Shown: positions 34,256 through 46,618, counted from the stretch's first letter. The stretch: DNA of 64,000 nt from Rhizomys pruinosus (GCA_009823505.1 VZQC01001608.1:313332-377331), one strand, 5' to 3'. Numbers and translations are program-made. Notes: generated by a model not told the origin, from the sequence alone.

Positions 34256-34727
34256 AAAATGACTTTTCACTTTTAAAATGACTAGATTGTTGATTGTTAA
34301 TTGCAAACAAATTTTCTATGTGATTTTATGATACGTAGAGCTTTCAACATTTGATGGTATATACTTTTTGCATATGTTTTATTTCATTATGCATCTTGTC
34401 ACTAGGTAAATACAGGTTTGATTCATACTTACTGTGCCTCCACTGCCAGGTCTTATAAGAGTGCTTTGATTATAAGAAAGGCCCACAATGTTTATATTCA
34501 TTTTATACTATAAATGGGGACTTATGTGTTTCTTAGGATATTCCACAGAGTATAGAAATATCACTCATATCATATAAATATCATCCAATAAACATTTATT
34601 GAGTTGATGCAGTATATTAGATGTTGCGCATGTTGCATTCCTAGAAGCAGTGGCTAACAGAGTTAAGAGGCTGTCCACATGATCTTGCTTTGCTCGCATT
34701 CCTTTTGATGGATTTACTATTTGTGGA

Positions 34728-34728
34728 N
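34728..34728. other. Single N at the duplication seam
   Basis: The only isolated N in the window, and it falls exactly between the two copies. By comparison with copy A the base would most simply be G at the start of copy B. Confidence 0.98.
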
Positions 34729-35240
34729 GTGGTCTTGTTCCTATAAGAGGATCTGCTATAGGATAGAGCCCCCGCATAGATAATTGTTCTTGTCTTGAGG
34801 TTTGTCTGCCCTCCCTAAAAGGCCTGCTCTTCCTGGAATGAAAGATGACCACAGATTTAGAACAAGACTCTTTGTGCCTTCAGACTTAAAGGAGAATGAG
34901 CTAGGTTAAGTATCACAGGCTTCTAGATAGCATACCTAATTGCAGAGATAAACTGGCAACCCAAAGTAACTGAGAGAGTTGCAACATGAAGACTTTCAAG
35001 CAGTTTTTGGTTCCTTGTAGGCCCAAGTGAGAAGTTAATGCTTTAAAGCACAAACAGCCTCTAAGCACTGGTTTTGGTGTCTAACTTACAGTAGCAATTT
35101 CCTTTATCGTTTTCAAGAATCATAACCTGATTTTCGAGACATTTGTTGGGTTAGACTTTATAACTTTATGAGCTTGCTGCTTTGCATTGCTACAAAATTG
35201 TTTTAGATTGTTTTGGAACATATTGATGGGTTTAGAATTT

Positions 35241-35455
35241 GGGCCTGGAGAGGTGGCTCAGTGGTTAAAACATTATCTGCTCACACAGAAGACCTAGCAC
35301 CCACATGGTGGCTAACAAACGTTTGTAAACTCCAGTTCCAGGAGATCTGACTCCATCTTCTGACCTCCATGAGCATTGCAAGACATGGGTGCAGCCACCT
35401 GCATGCAGACAATACACTCATATACAAAAAGTAAATGAGAGCATAATAAAAAATG
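35241..35455 (+). repeat. B2 SINE, sense (copy B)
   Basis: The same B2 as at 33,424, shifted by 1,817 bases. Not an independent insertion. Confidence 0.94.
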
Positions 35456-35869
35456 CAAACTCTGAGCTATTTCCACAAAGATCTGAGCCTAGAAACTATT
35501 TATTTAAACAAACAAAATTTAAGAAATAGTTAAACAAAGAAAATGTACAACAGTACATTAGGTTTGTTTTTGTTTTTTGTTTTTTTTTTCCCTAACAGAA
35601 TGATGGAGTATAATCAGGTGAATTAAGAGCCTCCTCTCCACTTTCTTTTCTCTTTCTGTGTTTTACTAGTTGAGATTATATACCAAAGCTGTCAGGATTT
35701 GAAATACTTTTAAATATGGCATGTTCTTCTTCATCCTTGCATTTTCTTTGTTACCATTAAGTTTTGCTAAATTGTGAGATTTGAGAACATGATATTTTAA
35801 ATTTCTTCAAGTGTTTTGTTGCAATTTTCATATTAACTTGTTTTTCAAAGATTTGCTACAGTTGGATCC

Positions 35870-36072
35870 TTAGGGTGAAAATATTTCATGCGGATGGTTG
35901 TAGGTCCGAGTGGTCTTTAGGGTGAAAATGTTTCATGCAGATGGTTGTAGGACCGAGGGGTCTTTAGGGTGAGAACATTTCATGCAGATGGTTGTAGGCC
36001 TAGGGGTCTTTAGGGTGAGAACATTTCATTGGGATGGTTGTAGGGCTAGGGGTCTTTAGGGTGAGAACATTT
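35870..36072. repeat. 47-bp minisatellite (copy B)
   Basis: The same tandem array as in copy A, with about four single-base differences and equal copy number. Confidence 0.95.
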
Positions 36073-36544
36073 AAAATGACTTTTCACTTTTAAAATGACT
36101 AGATTGTTGATTGTTAATTGCAAACAAATTTTCTATGTGATTTTATGATACGTAGAGCTTTCAACATTTGATGGTATATACTTTTTGCATATGTTTTATT
36201 TCATTATGCATCTTGTCACTAGGTAAATACAGGTTTGATTCATACTTACTGTGCCTCCACTGCCAGGTCTTATAAGAGTGCTTTGATTATAAGAAAGGCC
36301 CACAATGTTTATATTCATTTTATACTATAAATGGGGACTTATGTGTTTCTTAGGATATTCCACAGAGTATAGAAATATCACTCATATCATATAAATATCA
36401 TCCAATAAACATTTATTGAGTTGATGCAGTATATTAGATGTTGCGCATGTTGCATTCCTAGAAGCAGTGGCTAACAGAGTTAAGAGGCTGTCCACATGAT
36501 CTTGCTTTGCTCGCATTCCTTTTGATGGATTTACTATTTGTGGA

Positions 36545-38598
36545 AATTCACCTATAGCAAGATAAATGTGTGTTACCTGGGTGTAGTAAATACACAATGC
36601 CAAAAGTCAGGGATCTGGTGGTAGACAAATGGTGCTAAGGACAGATGGTATAAAGGGAGACCAGGAACCAGATAGAAATATTTAACACATTACATTACGT
36701 ATTAAGACACTTCAAATTTATTTTAGAAGAAACGGAAGTTGGGTAACTGAGGTCTTGAAACACAAGGAAGTAGCGCAGGTTGTGATTTGTCAGGGAAAAT
36801 TCCATTTATAGAACAGAAAAAGCAATATAGAAGAAAGAACCATTACTAAAGAGATTTCATTTTCAGTGCTGAGTGGAGACATGCCTCCTTTTAGAATCTT
36901 GATTTTACTGGCCAGAATTTATGTAGAACAAGAAGTAATAGAGATGACTTTTGGCCATTTGTAGGCACCAATATTGTGTAGTGTTCTAGAAAATAGTGAA
37001 AAATTCTGTTGTGCATAACACTTTAATAGTTTCATCACCACTGTAACCAGGTAAGATGATGACATCACAGGGAATAGCAGGTAAATTTGTAGGCTGAAAG
37101 GAAATTAGAATGTGGACAAGAAGGAGAAAACACAACGATGCAAAATCTTGGCTGAGTCAAAAAGGAAGTATCTGTGAAACAGAGGGACTGAATAATAAAG
37201 ATTCTTCTGAGATGCATAGTGAGGTATGGATGAGTAAAGATAAATTCAGAGATGTTGAGGGGGGAAAAGGTATGGCTCACAGCAGATGCCCTGAATGTTC
37301 TCAGGAGGCTGTGAACTTGTGTAGTTGGTGAGTGCTTTGCGGATGTGGGTGGAGACCTGAGGAGGGTGTGGTACGAGCAGCTGCTGTGTGGAATGGGAAG
37401 ACCAGCCAAGTAGAACTGAGTAACTGGGGGGCGAAGCTGCTCCTGCCGGGTTCATCTGACATGGGAAATCATAAATTTGTAGCAGAGTCAATCAGCGTGG
37501 TTATTAAATTTTCTCAGCAACTCTTGGCAGCTCAGGAGAAGAGGAGAGCACACAGATGGCGGGACTGATTTGGTAATAGGATTGGAAAGACAGCTGTGAG
37601 GGAAGGTCAAAGACTGGAAGAAATCAATTGCACCCATGAAAGTGTGTGGAAAATGCTTATGGGGGGGGTGTGAATTGGAGGGAAATGGAAGTCGTGCCAC
37701 AGAGGCCTGGAGACGGCTAAGTCCTGAAAGGGCACAGCAGTGGAGGTCATCAGCGTCTGGAGTTTAAGAAGAGGTTTTGTGGGCTAGTGCTACAAGTGAC
37801 CAGGAAGGAGAATTCCATCATCCTAAATGTTACAGCAGAGCACTTTGTGTGAAGAAAAATACTTTTCATGCCTATCAGTATGTATATTGTGGACACGACT
37901 GATACTGTAAAATAGGGAAGAAAGATTTTGAAGTTAGAGAAACAAATCATGGAAATCACTTAGAATAGTAAAAGTCAGAGAGGAAAAACACAACAAATAT
38001 GTTGTCAAATCATTCATGTGAAGAGATGATTGACAAAGCGCTTTGGTATGAGAAGCTTCAGGGGGAATGTAGAGTAATTGCTAAGACTAAGAGAATGCCC
38101 CTTAAGGCTGCACGTAATCACCAATTTTAGCAGTATTCTAGCATTAGGTGACATGCATGTGAAAAAAACTTAAGACTCATTGTTGACATTCCAGGTTCTA
38201 AACAAACATTCTTCTTACTATTTGCTAGTTAAGGCCAATTTATAATAAAACCCCAGGTAACCTCAGCTATTTTAATCACAAAGATCTCTGGCATCCTCCA
38301 GCCAGAGCCCATGTTTCTGATTTCCTTCATCAGTACTTGGCAATGTGATGTTGACCCTATGGCTGTCCTGCAAGTGCCTTTATCTCAAGGTCTCCATGAT
38401 CTCTTCCTATGGGACTTTCCTTGGCTCACTGCTGGCATGGCTCTTGACAAAGTCACAAAGTCACAAAGTCTCCATTTGCTGAAGCCAGTGAGTTATCAAT
38501 TCTGTTTCTTCATCTCAATCTTAACTAACATTTGAAGGGTCATTTATTCCGTTACCTTGGAGCATTCTGTGGTAACACACTCTCTTGTCTTGGCTTTT
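36545..38598. other. Unique DNA, no gene supported
   Basis: The part around 37,080-37,800 is GC-richer and purine-rich on the plus strand, and several short frames overlap there on both strands without recognisable domains. A CACAAAGT triplication occurs near 38,452-38,470. No repeat family recognised. Confidence 0.45.
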
Positions 38599-39345
38599 TT
38601 TTTTTATTTTTTTTTTATTTTTTTTTATTGATGCTTTGTGTATCTCACACATCATTTTCCAATTCAGTTCAGGCATATATCCCCTTCCCTTCCCCCCACC
38701 CCACCCCTACCCATCCCAGATCATGCACTCTGCCATAAGTTTTCTGCATCTTTCTCTGCTTTTTTGTTTTGTTTTGTTTTCATTTTTTTAACAATAAGTG
38801 ATAATTTGTGAGCACAAGCATCCTTCATGCAAAACCAATTTGCAAGCAGTTGTGCCCAAACCCACACAGCTCATGGGTCCCACCATCCAGCGGGGGGGGG
38901 GGGGCTGGTATGTTCAATCAAGTTGATCAAATGAGTGTCCAGTCTATACTGCTGTAGTTTCACCATTAACCCCAATCGCAACCCTTCCATTCTACCATGC
39001 CCCCTCTTCCGCAGATTGTTCCCTAGGCTTAGAAAAGGGGCACAGATGGATGAGAAGCAAAACAGTCTACTTTCTCTGGAGCTGACGTCTTGGTCTCCAG
39101 TCAATTCTGGCTGTTTTCTTTCATGGGCTGCCAGCCTGTCTAGGCACAACCTTTCGATCCTACTAATGAAGCACACACAATTATATATATAGGTATTTAA
39201 ACAGTACTAATTGCTATGGTAGGTTACTTTGGTATAGACACAGATGTTTGGATGGTATGTTAATTCATGAATTACATTTTCTTCTGTTAAGTATGGCAGG
39301 GTCTTCGTGTGGTTTATAACATCTCCCAACCATTAGAGGATGTAA
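38599..39345 (-). repeat. L1-like 3' end, antisense
   Basis: Read on the minus strand, the element ends with a purine-rich GGGATGGGTAGGGGTGGGGT region, a short AT-rich stretch and an A-tail (the T-runs at 38,599-38,629). A 12-G run lies near 38,892-38,903. The 42.4-kb sense copy matches parts of it. The polypurine stretch near the 3' end is an L1 3'-UTR trait. The upstream limit is uncertain. Confidence 0.65.
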
Positions 39346-39689
39346 GCTTGTGGCATCAGCCGTGGGCCATTCCTTGTTGAAGACCTGATATAAACATGGG
39401 AAAGATGTATGGAGACCGCACTTGCAAGTGTACAGATGGTCTCTGGAATGCCAGAGAGTGTTGCCAAAGGCCACTAAACCAATAAAGCTAGTATGGGTCT
39501 CCTTGAGTCAAGCAGGACTCCTCCGTCGGCACCAGCTATACCTCATCTGCCTGGAAATGCTGTGCAGCAGTGGCAGCCATATGTCTGTTTGTCCTGGCTT
39601 TTCTATATTGATGACTATTGCTTCCTATTCTTTTATGATGGTTTTATTAGATGCTCAAGCCTTATTGTGACCTCCAGATTTTTGTTTCA

Positions 39690-39833
39690 GTCTTTTTGAG
39701 ACAGGGTCTCTCTGTAGCCCCAGGTATTCTGGAACTCACTATGTAGACCAAGCTGGCCTTGAACTCACAGAGATCCGCCTGCCTCTGCCTCCCAGGTGCG
39801 GGGATTAAAGACATGGGTCACCATGTCCTGGCT
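39690..39833 (-). repeat. B1 SINE, antisense
   Basis: TCTTTTTGAGACAGGGTCTC, ACCAAGCTGGCCTTGAACTC, GCGGGGATTAAAGACATGGG. Near-duplicates CAGATTTTTGTTT and CAGGATTTTGTTT flank it. Confidence 0.95.
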
Positions 39834-40009
39834 TCAGGATTTTGTTTTTATGTGTTGTTTTCTAGGGTTCTTTTCTGGATTCATCTCAGCTTAAGGTACC
39901 TATATGGCTTTTCTGATGGTAGGGCTGTGCTGCACAATGGTGGTATAGAATTTTGTGATTCCAGATTGTCTTTGGCCTTGTCACGTATTATCTTGTTGAT
40001 TAGGGGCAG

Positions 40010-40165
40010 CTAATCAATCTCAGAGTTTTAGTTTTCTCATTTCTTCAGTGAGAATAATACTAGAAAGTACTTCATGGTATTGTGTGGGGAAATTAGATAA
40101 GTGAAATTAAGAAAGTCTTTAGAAATGAACTTGGTGTGTTCAATAATTGATATTTATTAATGTAA
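40010..40165 (+). repeat. MIR tail-like relic, sense
   Basis: CAGAGTTTTAGTTTTCTCAT, then GAGAATAATACTAGAAAGTA, then a stretch ending near CAATAATTGATATTTATT parallels the MIR 3' half. By eye. Confidence 0.5.
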
Positions 40166-40565
40166 TTAAAACATAACAGAACAAAAGTAAAAACATTCAC
40201 ATTTCCCTTAAATACTTTATTATATTTGAAACACATACCAAAATGCATGATGAAATTAATGTCTAATGCAACCTAATGACTGTAGAAACTTAATTCTCAA
40301 AATTTTATGCGTATGGTATTTGAAATAGAGCCTTTGGAAGATAATTAGCATTAAATGAGGTTGTGAGGAAGGAAGACTCATGATGTATCAGTAGCTCTGT
40401 AAGGAGGAAAAGGCATCTGAGCTAGTGTCCTTGCTTTGTCTCACCTTGTGACACCCTTCGCCATGTCATGTCATAGCCATAACTTTCTCCAGATTCAGGC
40501 CATTGGTACTGAACCATTAAACCTGTGAATTGAATGAATCCATATTCTACATAATGTATCTAGTC
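40166..40565. other. Unique DNA, no feature seen
   Basis: AT-rich, non-repetitive. Confidence 0.45.
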
Positions 40566-40581
40566 TGTGGTATTTAGTTTT

Positions 40582-40734
40582 TTTTTTTTTTGGTCTTTTC
40601 GAGACAGGGTCTCCCTGTAGTCCCAGGTATTCTGGAACTCACTATGTAGACCAAGCTGGCCTTGAACTCACAGAGATCCGCCTGCCTCTGCCTCCCAAGT
40701 GCTAGGATTAAAGGCGTGTGCCACCACACCCGGC
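40582..40734 (-). repeat. Young B1 SINE with 16-bp target duplication
   Basis: Full-length antisense B1 from a T-run through GGTCTTTTCGAGACAGGGTC to CCACCACACCCGGC. TGTGGTATTTAGTTTT flanks it at 40566-40581 and 40735-40750. Confidence 0.98.
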
Positions 40735-40964
40735 TGTGGTATTTAGTTTTAACAACAAAAACAGGCTGAGACTTATGCAGGTTGCTCTTCCCATGAACCT
40801 TTCTCATAGTGAACTGTATTGACATTCATCCAGTTTGTGCAGTATAAAGCACAGAATTCATCTTTAACTCATGTCCCTATTGTACTACCACAATGACAAT
40901 GTACCTATAATTTATAGCATCTTCTTATCAAAAACCTATACCAAGTCTGACCACTTTTTATCAG

Positions 40965-41500
40965 CTCCTATATTTCCTACAGTACGTTCTCCATGGAGTG
41001 AGCTCTCTAAAGTGTAAATGAAAACATGCCCTTTTACTATTTAAAAACCTCCAGTGACTTTCTGGTGGAGGAAGAACAAAGTCTTGTCACCCAAAGTGGT
41101 CTGCAGTATGTCCTGGATGTGTCCTAGCCCACCTCTGTGCCCTCCCCTCCTTTGACTTTCAACGTTATTCATAAAATCCAAGCTATTCTGACACCTTTTT
41201 GTGTGTCACTCAAAATGCCATAAGCTTTTCCATGTTGAAGCCTTTGAATTTGTTATTCTTTCTTCTTGGAGCACTCCCCCCCCCCCCGGTCTTCATTCTG
41301 CTTCCTCTTCATCACATAAGCCTCATGCCCCATGCCAGGTCTTCCCAGCAGTTTCCTGGCCATTCCATCATGGTGCTCTGCTCTCTCATTTTGGCAACAT
41401 TCATCAGGATTTATTTCATCATGATGCTCCACTCTCTGGCTTCCATAGCATTGATTAGGATTTGCAATCTTTGCTTCTACCTGACTTTTCCCTCCTTAAT
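40965..41500. repeat. L2-like ancient LINE relic
   Basis: The series ACCTCCAGTGACTTTCTGGT, then TTGGAGCACTCC, then CATGCCAGGTCTTCCCAGCA, then GGATTTATTTCATCATGATG follows the order of a well-known ancient mammalian LINE (L2) 3' region. Interrupted by an expanded C-run at about 41,276-41,287. By eye; orientation not assigned. Confidence 0.55.
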
Positions 41501-41589
41501 TACATCTAAACCTAGAAAAAAAAAAAGAACCTGTGTTAGAGATTTACTCTAATACTTACAGTTTGCTTACTAGATTTCTTCAAATCTTT

Positions 41590-41690
41590 TTTATTTATTT
41601 ATTTATTTTTTGGTCTTTTGAGACAGGGTCTCCTTGTAGCCCCAGCCTCCAAGTCCTAGGACTAAAGGTGTGCACCACCACACCTGGCTT
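41590..41690 (-). repeat. B1 SINE, antisense, internally deleted
   Basis: A (TTTA)n tail, GGTCTTTTGAGACAGGGTCT, then a jump from GTAGCCCCAGC to CTCCAAGTCCTAGGACTAAA. CTTCAAAT lies on both sides. Confidence 0.92.
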
Positions 41691-42395
41691 CAAATGTATT
41701 TCTATGTATACTTGTCCATATGCTTTGTTATTAGGTGATTCATTGGTGTCCAATAAATCATTAGGCACTGTGGGATGGTATCTCCAGGTGTCATCCTCAC
41801 TTGTGTAAAGGTTGTTGTAACTTAAAGACTGTTTGCTTTGGATGTGGATTTCTTGTGAATAATTATACTCTTGAAAAAAGTTGTTATTCTTTTGACATTC
41901 TTAAGAACTTCAAAAGAACTGTTAAAAATGATGTGAAGGTTGAATTTAAGCTTAAAACACTTCAGTTGAATCATTGTCCTATTAATAAAGTTAATAATGT
42001 ATCAGAAGTATGTAATTTTGTCAATAGTTCCCAAAGGCATAAGCAATGGAATAGCAAATGCAAGATGCTGTGTTTTTACAGTTTCTTTCTCTTGAGCAAA
42101 CAAGGTAAAGCATATTTCTGATTCATTCTGAGGCAATGATACAAAAGTACTTGTATATCCTCATGTGATCTTAAATGTCACTTGTCTTAAGATCAAGACA
42201 TTGATCGTAGAGATATGTCTGCCAACTACTGTTTTAAAGTAATAGTATTCGAGGATGATGGTAACAGGATGAATTAATAATAATCATGAATTTCCACCAC
42301 AAAATAGGCCATATTCTTGAATGTAAAGAAAATGCTATGTTTATAGCACCTCTCCCCAGTCCCCTAGTCAGACTTGGTAATTCCTAAAGAATTGA
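41691..42395. other. Unique AT-rich DNA
   Basis: Holds a 106-codon frame (41801-42121) of Lys/Asn-rich composition with no domain. Treated as chance. Confidence 0.45.
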
Positions 42396-42396
42396 A

Positions 42397-42735
42397 TGTG
42401 AATGGTGAAACTACAGCAATGTAGTCTGGACACTCATTTGATCAACTTGATTGAACAAACAACCTGTCACCCCCCACTGGATGGTGGGGCTGTAGGTGTT
42501 TGGGCACAACAGCCTGCAGATAGGTTTTACATGAAGGATGCTTGTACTCATGGATTATCACTTATAGCTAAAAATGAAAAAAAAAACTGAGAGAAAGATG
42601 CAGGCAGTTATGGCAGAATGCATGATCTGGGATGGGGGGGGGGGGGGAGGGAAAGGGAAATAAGCCTGAACTGAATTGGGAAAAATGTATGAAATGCACA
42701 AAGCATCAATAAAAACTAATTAAAAAAAAAGAAAT
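42397..42735 (+). repeat. 5'-truncated L1-like 3' end, sense
   Basis: Starts GGTGAAACTACAGCAATGTA, includes TTTGATCAACTTGATTGAAC, a G-rich polypurine tract (about 42,631-42,660), AATAAAAACTAATT and an A-tail. AAGAATTGAATGT occurs just left of the element and again right after the tail, a probable target duplication. The 5' truncation plus A-tail plus duplication identify an L1-type insertion. Confidence 0.78.
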
Positions 42736-44440
42736 AAAAAAAGAAGAATTGAATGTAAAATAGGTATGCACAGTCTGAAACCACAACTGCACATTTGTGA
42801 ATTCTGCATGTAATTTGAAAGATACAATGACAGGGTGTTCTGACTAAATATTATACCACCAGGACTAAGTTGTAATTGTCAGCATCTATTTTCAAAAACT
42901 GGAAATTTGGTGGTACTGGTACACTTCCAAAATTCCACTTGACAGAAAGGGCAGAGAGAGTGGCTTTTTGTTCTTAAGTATTTTGAGATGCTTTTAGTAG
43001 AGCCTGTGTTGATGAAGACTCTGCGGCAAGAGAGCTCTCAACCCAGTCCTTTGATTACCCAGGAACAGAGCATGTGTGGTCATAGGGGCTCTCTTGGGAG
43101 CAGTTACCTGGGTGTCTTATTTTCTTATATTAAGTTGGAGGAAATGTGGGCAGTTGAACACATCTTTGTTGAGCTGCAGAAGGTGACTGAGACCCAACTG
43201 CATCCTCAAGCTGTGGAATATGCTGCAGACTTTTCAGTACTTAGTGAATAAATAGTTAAACACGAGTGTGAGTAATTTATCTGTGAAGACAGGACTGAAA
43301 AGTACAAAAATCATAAAAAACCAACTATAGTGCATTCTCTGGATTAAACTATTCAGTATTTTCTTTTTCTGTGTCTTTGCTAAGATGTTTGGGTGTGTTA
43401 GCTCCCAAATAGAGAAACCATTCTTTTATGGCGTCCTGTGCGTCTAGTTCTCGTTCTCCATGATTTTCTTTTGTTTTTCTTTCAGGATAACATAGGCACA
43501 GTTGCTAAAAGAGCACCATTTGGCCAATTTCCATTTGGCATCTTTTCTCTCTTATTTTCACTGAAAAATGAGAAGTCTAGTCTCCAATGCTGTTTCTGAG
43601 TAAATCCTGCTTTTATTTCTCTACTCATGCTCCCCATTTCTCATGTAAGCCGTTACCTCTATTTGTGGAGAAAATAAATACAACCCTGGGCTCTAACTCT
43701 GGAATCAGATAAAAACAAACTGTGGAAATATGGGATCACTAATTTCTAGTAATCTTTTGTATGCTCTAGCGTACAAATGTGTCATGTGCTAAGTTCGGTC
43801 TGTGCAGAAGAACTGAATATTTTACACACAGATAATTAGAACATTGTCATGACATATGTTGCTTTTACAAACGTTTTTGTATTTATTGTTTTGTAGATGA
43901 TACCAAAAATTATCATGGTACTGAATTATGAAAACCCTCTTGACTTAGAGGTCTTTATCAATGACTAATTGCTGCTATTTGTAACCCACTTTAAAAGCAA
44001 ATAAAGCACCCATCTGGTAATTCTATTAACAGCTCCATATTAAATGATGATGGGACCTCCAAAAGAAAATGTGTAATTATGAAATATTCATATTTGTGTC
44101 ACCATTGAAAAACTTACAAATGTATCTGGCAAAACAAAGTTTATCATTTCCTTTTTCATTCTGTATTAAGTCTATAACCTTTTAAAGATTCAAATTTGAT
44201 TAATGATGTAATGATGTGTCTACATTACTCAACGAAATGGAAATTAAGGCAGTTGTTTGAATAAATCAAAGCAAAAAAGGATCATGATCATGGGGAATGC
44301 ATTCTGAAATTACTTCCTTTTAATCCACGGTTTTTTGGTTTTCAGTGTTGCCCACTGTAAAATTCACAGGCCTTGAATATGCAGGTTTCTCCATTGAAAG
44401 AAAGAAAGGCAAGCACTGTTCCTAATGTGCTTAAACTTTT
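42736..44440. other. Unique DNA, no feature seen
   Basis: Non-repetitive sequence with an 87-codon frame at 42988-43251 and no domain or splice support. Confidence 0.45.
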
Positions 44441-44570
44441 TCTCAAGGATTTTTATAATAGAGTTTCATGTATCCCATGCTGGCCTTCAAGCTCTGACTC
44501 CTCTTGTTGGAAGCCTCGGTCCGAGTGCTGGGTTTATAGCTGTGAGCTGCCAGGCCTTCCTGAGAAGCTG
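44441..44570 (-). repeat. Possible old B1 relic, antisense
   Basis: ATGTATCCCATGCTGGCCTT, then CGAGTGCTGGGTTTATAGCT, resembles a strongly decayed antisense B1. Confidence 0.5.
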
Positions 44571-44816
44571 TGTTCGTTACGACCAAGTGTGGGAAATTTC
44601 TGTATTGGATTCTTAGGTGTTGTTATGAAAAGTTAAAAAAAATGGAAGAATATGAAAATTATTTGTAAAACCTCAGACCCTCACTGGATGCAAACATAAC
44701 CCTCATAATTCAAACTGCTAAAGAGGAAAAATATGAGCACACTGAAGAAAAGTGGCATGCGCACTTGCTCTGTATCTTTTCATCCTAAATAATGGCTCTT
44801 GGGAGGAGCATGGATA

Positions 44817-44858
44817 TTCATTCATTCATTCATTCATTCATTCATTCATTCATTCATT
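44817..44858. repeat. (ATTC)n microsatellite
   Basis: About ten uninterrupted ATTC units. Confidence 0.96.
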
Positions 44859-45466
44859 TGCTTCTGCTGCTACACAGGCTGCAGTGAGGGATTATTTCTA
44901 CATGGACCTGGAGAGGGGACCTCTGTTCTCATGCTGCTTTCTGACTTTGACTCCCCACAAGGGCCCAAGCAGAGTGCATTGGCTTGGCCCAGCACTTTTC
45001 CTTCCTCTTTAGGCAATGGCACCTCACTCCTCTGTGTTGGGGCTTGCCTGTGATGCAAATTCTCCTTACCTCCTGCTAAGTTTTCCTTTCTCTTCAGTGT
45101 GCACCTGAACTAGTTGTGGTTAAGATTCCTGGCTATTTAAGATTGAGATGCATTCAACATTTTTAGTTCTTGTTCATGGATTTTATAGTTAAAGATGTCA
45201 CTTGAAAATTTTATTACTAAAAACATGCCCTGCTTGAAACCTAAATCAGGAGTAGGAGTCCATTTCACGAGTCTCCTATGACAGTGGTTTACCTCTCCAG
45301 ATAATTATTAGAGTCTAAAATCATAGACTGTGTGTATGTCTGCTTCACTAGGCTAAACTGCAATCATCTGCACAATGTAGCTTTTGATGTCTGTTATGAA
45401 TAATAGGCATTTATTATATATCATTGGAAGGAATGAATCTAGGAATAAGGATTTTACATATGAGTA
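44859..45466. other. Unique DNA, no feature seen
   Basis: Non-repetitive. Confidence 0.45.
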
Positions 45467-45468
45467 AA

Positions 45469-45868
45469 TTTTAGTTAGCTTTTCATTGCTGTGAAAACAT
45501 GTGAGAAAAGTCAATTTAAGAGATTTTGGCTTATGGTTTCAGGGATTTGGGGTCATGGCTCCTGGCCACCATTGCATTTACATCCATTGTAAGATAGAGA
45601 CAACATGGTAGAAAGGCATAGCAGAGGAAGGCTGCTCACCTTGGGGAAGCCATGAAGCAGAAAGAGCATGAGAGAAAGGGGAAAGAGACAAGATACGCTG
45701 TTCAGAGGCACTTCCAGACAAGCTCTTGGGCCTCTTCACTATGAACTCAGTATTGGATTCAGCCATTGTTCCTGACCCAATCCTCTCTCAAAAGCACCAC
45801 TGGGTGTGGTGCAAGTCTTCACTACAGGAAGTTTTTATACTGAAACTATAGCTGGGGAATATTAACTG
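45469..45868 (-). repeat. Old MaLR-like solo LTR, antisense
   Basis: TTTTCATTGCTGTGAAAACA, then GGCTTATGGTTTCAGGGATT, then AACATGGTAGAAAGGCATAG, then CTCTCTCAAAAGCACCACTG resembles the reverse of an old rodent MaLR-type LTR. The same opening words (GCTGTGATAAAA) occur in the intact LTRs at 48.4 and 50.1 kb. No internal region is attached. Confidence 0.6.
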
Positions 45869-46047
45869 CTTGATAACTAACTGAATTCGTGTTTCTATAA
45901 CACCCCGCAAGCAACTTCTCAGTTTATCTTAGGATTTTATACCTATTGCAATAAAGAATAAAAAGAAAACTTATCACGTTTAAAATAAATAACTACAATA
46001 AATACTTGATAAAAATACTTGGTCAATTGATATTTTGGGAGACTAGA

Positions 46048-46121
46048 TTTCCTTCCTTCCTTCCTTCCTTCCTTCCTTCCTTCCTTCCTTCCTTCCTTCC
46101 TTCCTTCCTTCCTTCCTTCCT
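46048..46121. repeat. (TTCC)n microsatellite
   Basis: About 18 TTCC units, lying at the tail end of the antisense B1 that follows. Confidence 0.97.
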
Positions 46122-46126
46122 CTTCA

Positions 46127-46250
46127 TTTTTTTTTTTTTTTATAGGGTTTCTCTTTAGCCCAGCTGGCCTGGAACTTGTTATGTACCAGGCAGGGCTTAA
46201 ACTGCCTCCCAAGTGCTAGGATTAAAGGCGTGCACCACCGCGCCCGGCGT
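46127..46250 (-). repeat. B1 SINE, antisense, partly deleted
   Basis: A T-run, then GGTTTCTCTTTAGCCCAGCT, CAAGTGCTAGGATTAAAGGC and CACCACCGCGCCCGGC with CpG kept. The GATCTGCCTGCCTC portion is shortened. Confidence 0.92.
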
Positions 46251-46618
46251 CAACTATATTTTATAATGTTTTTAATGACTAAAAGGTCTCACAAAGGGAA
46301 GATAATTTAGGGCCCATGATAGTCATAATATGATTTGATTATGAGCATTTGGAAAGGGGAAGATGGTGGAGGAAGGATTCAGAGCACTTGAGCTGTGCCT
46401 GGAAAGCACCAGTGACATTTCTCTAGGAAGAGGATGGAAAGGTTGGTTAAAGGTATGTCCAGATGTGAAATTACAGCCTGGTGTAATTTTGTGATGCTCT
46501 AGACACAGTCTCTAAAGATTTCAGATCAGTGGACAGAGATTAAAGAAGTCAAGTTACATAGAAAGAGACAAGTACCTTTTTCTAGGAAGAATGTGGAACA
46601 AGGCATCTGTTCTGAGTC
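46251..46618. other. Unique DNA, no feature seen
   Basis: Non-repetitive. Confidence 0.45.

Larger units (their letters stand above)
32910..34727. repeat. Direct duplication, copy A (1.8 kb)
   Basis: Nearly identical to 34,729-36,544. By hand I find roughly nine substitutions and one 2-bp indel (GGTGTATCTAAC versus GGTGTCTAAC). Copy A ends ATTTGTGGA and is followed by one N. It contains a B2, a 47-bp minisatellite and otherwise unique DNA. The single N at the seam suggests two overlapping contigs or haplotypes placed end to end. Confidence 0.97.
34729..36544. repeat. Direct duplication, copy B (1.8 kb)
   Basis: Begins GTGGTCTTGTTCCTATAAGA as copy A does at 32,910, and runs past the shared end into AATTCACCTATAGCAAG, which copy A lacks. 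Unique sequence thus exists only left of A and right of B, as expected for overlapping contigs. Confidence 0.97.

Noticed and set aside
34565..36603. Nearly identical C-terminal frames at 34.6-34.9 and 36.4-36.6 kb
   Set aside because: They are the same sequence seen twice because of the 1.8-kb duplication and lack any coding evidence.
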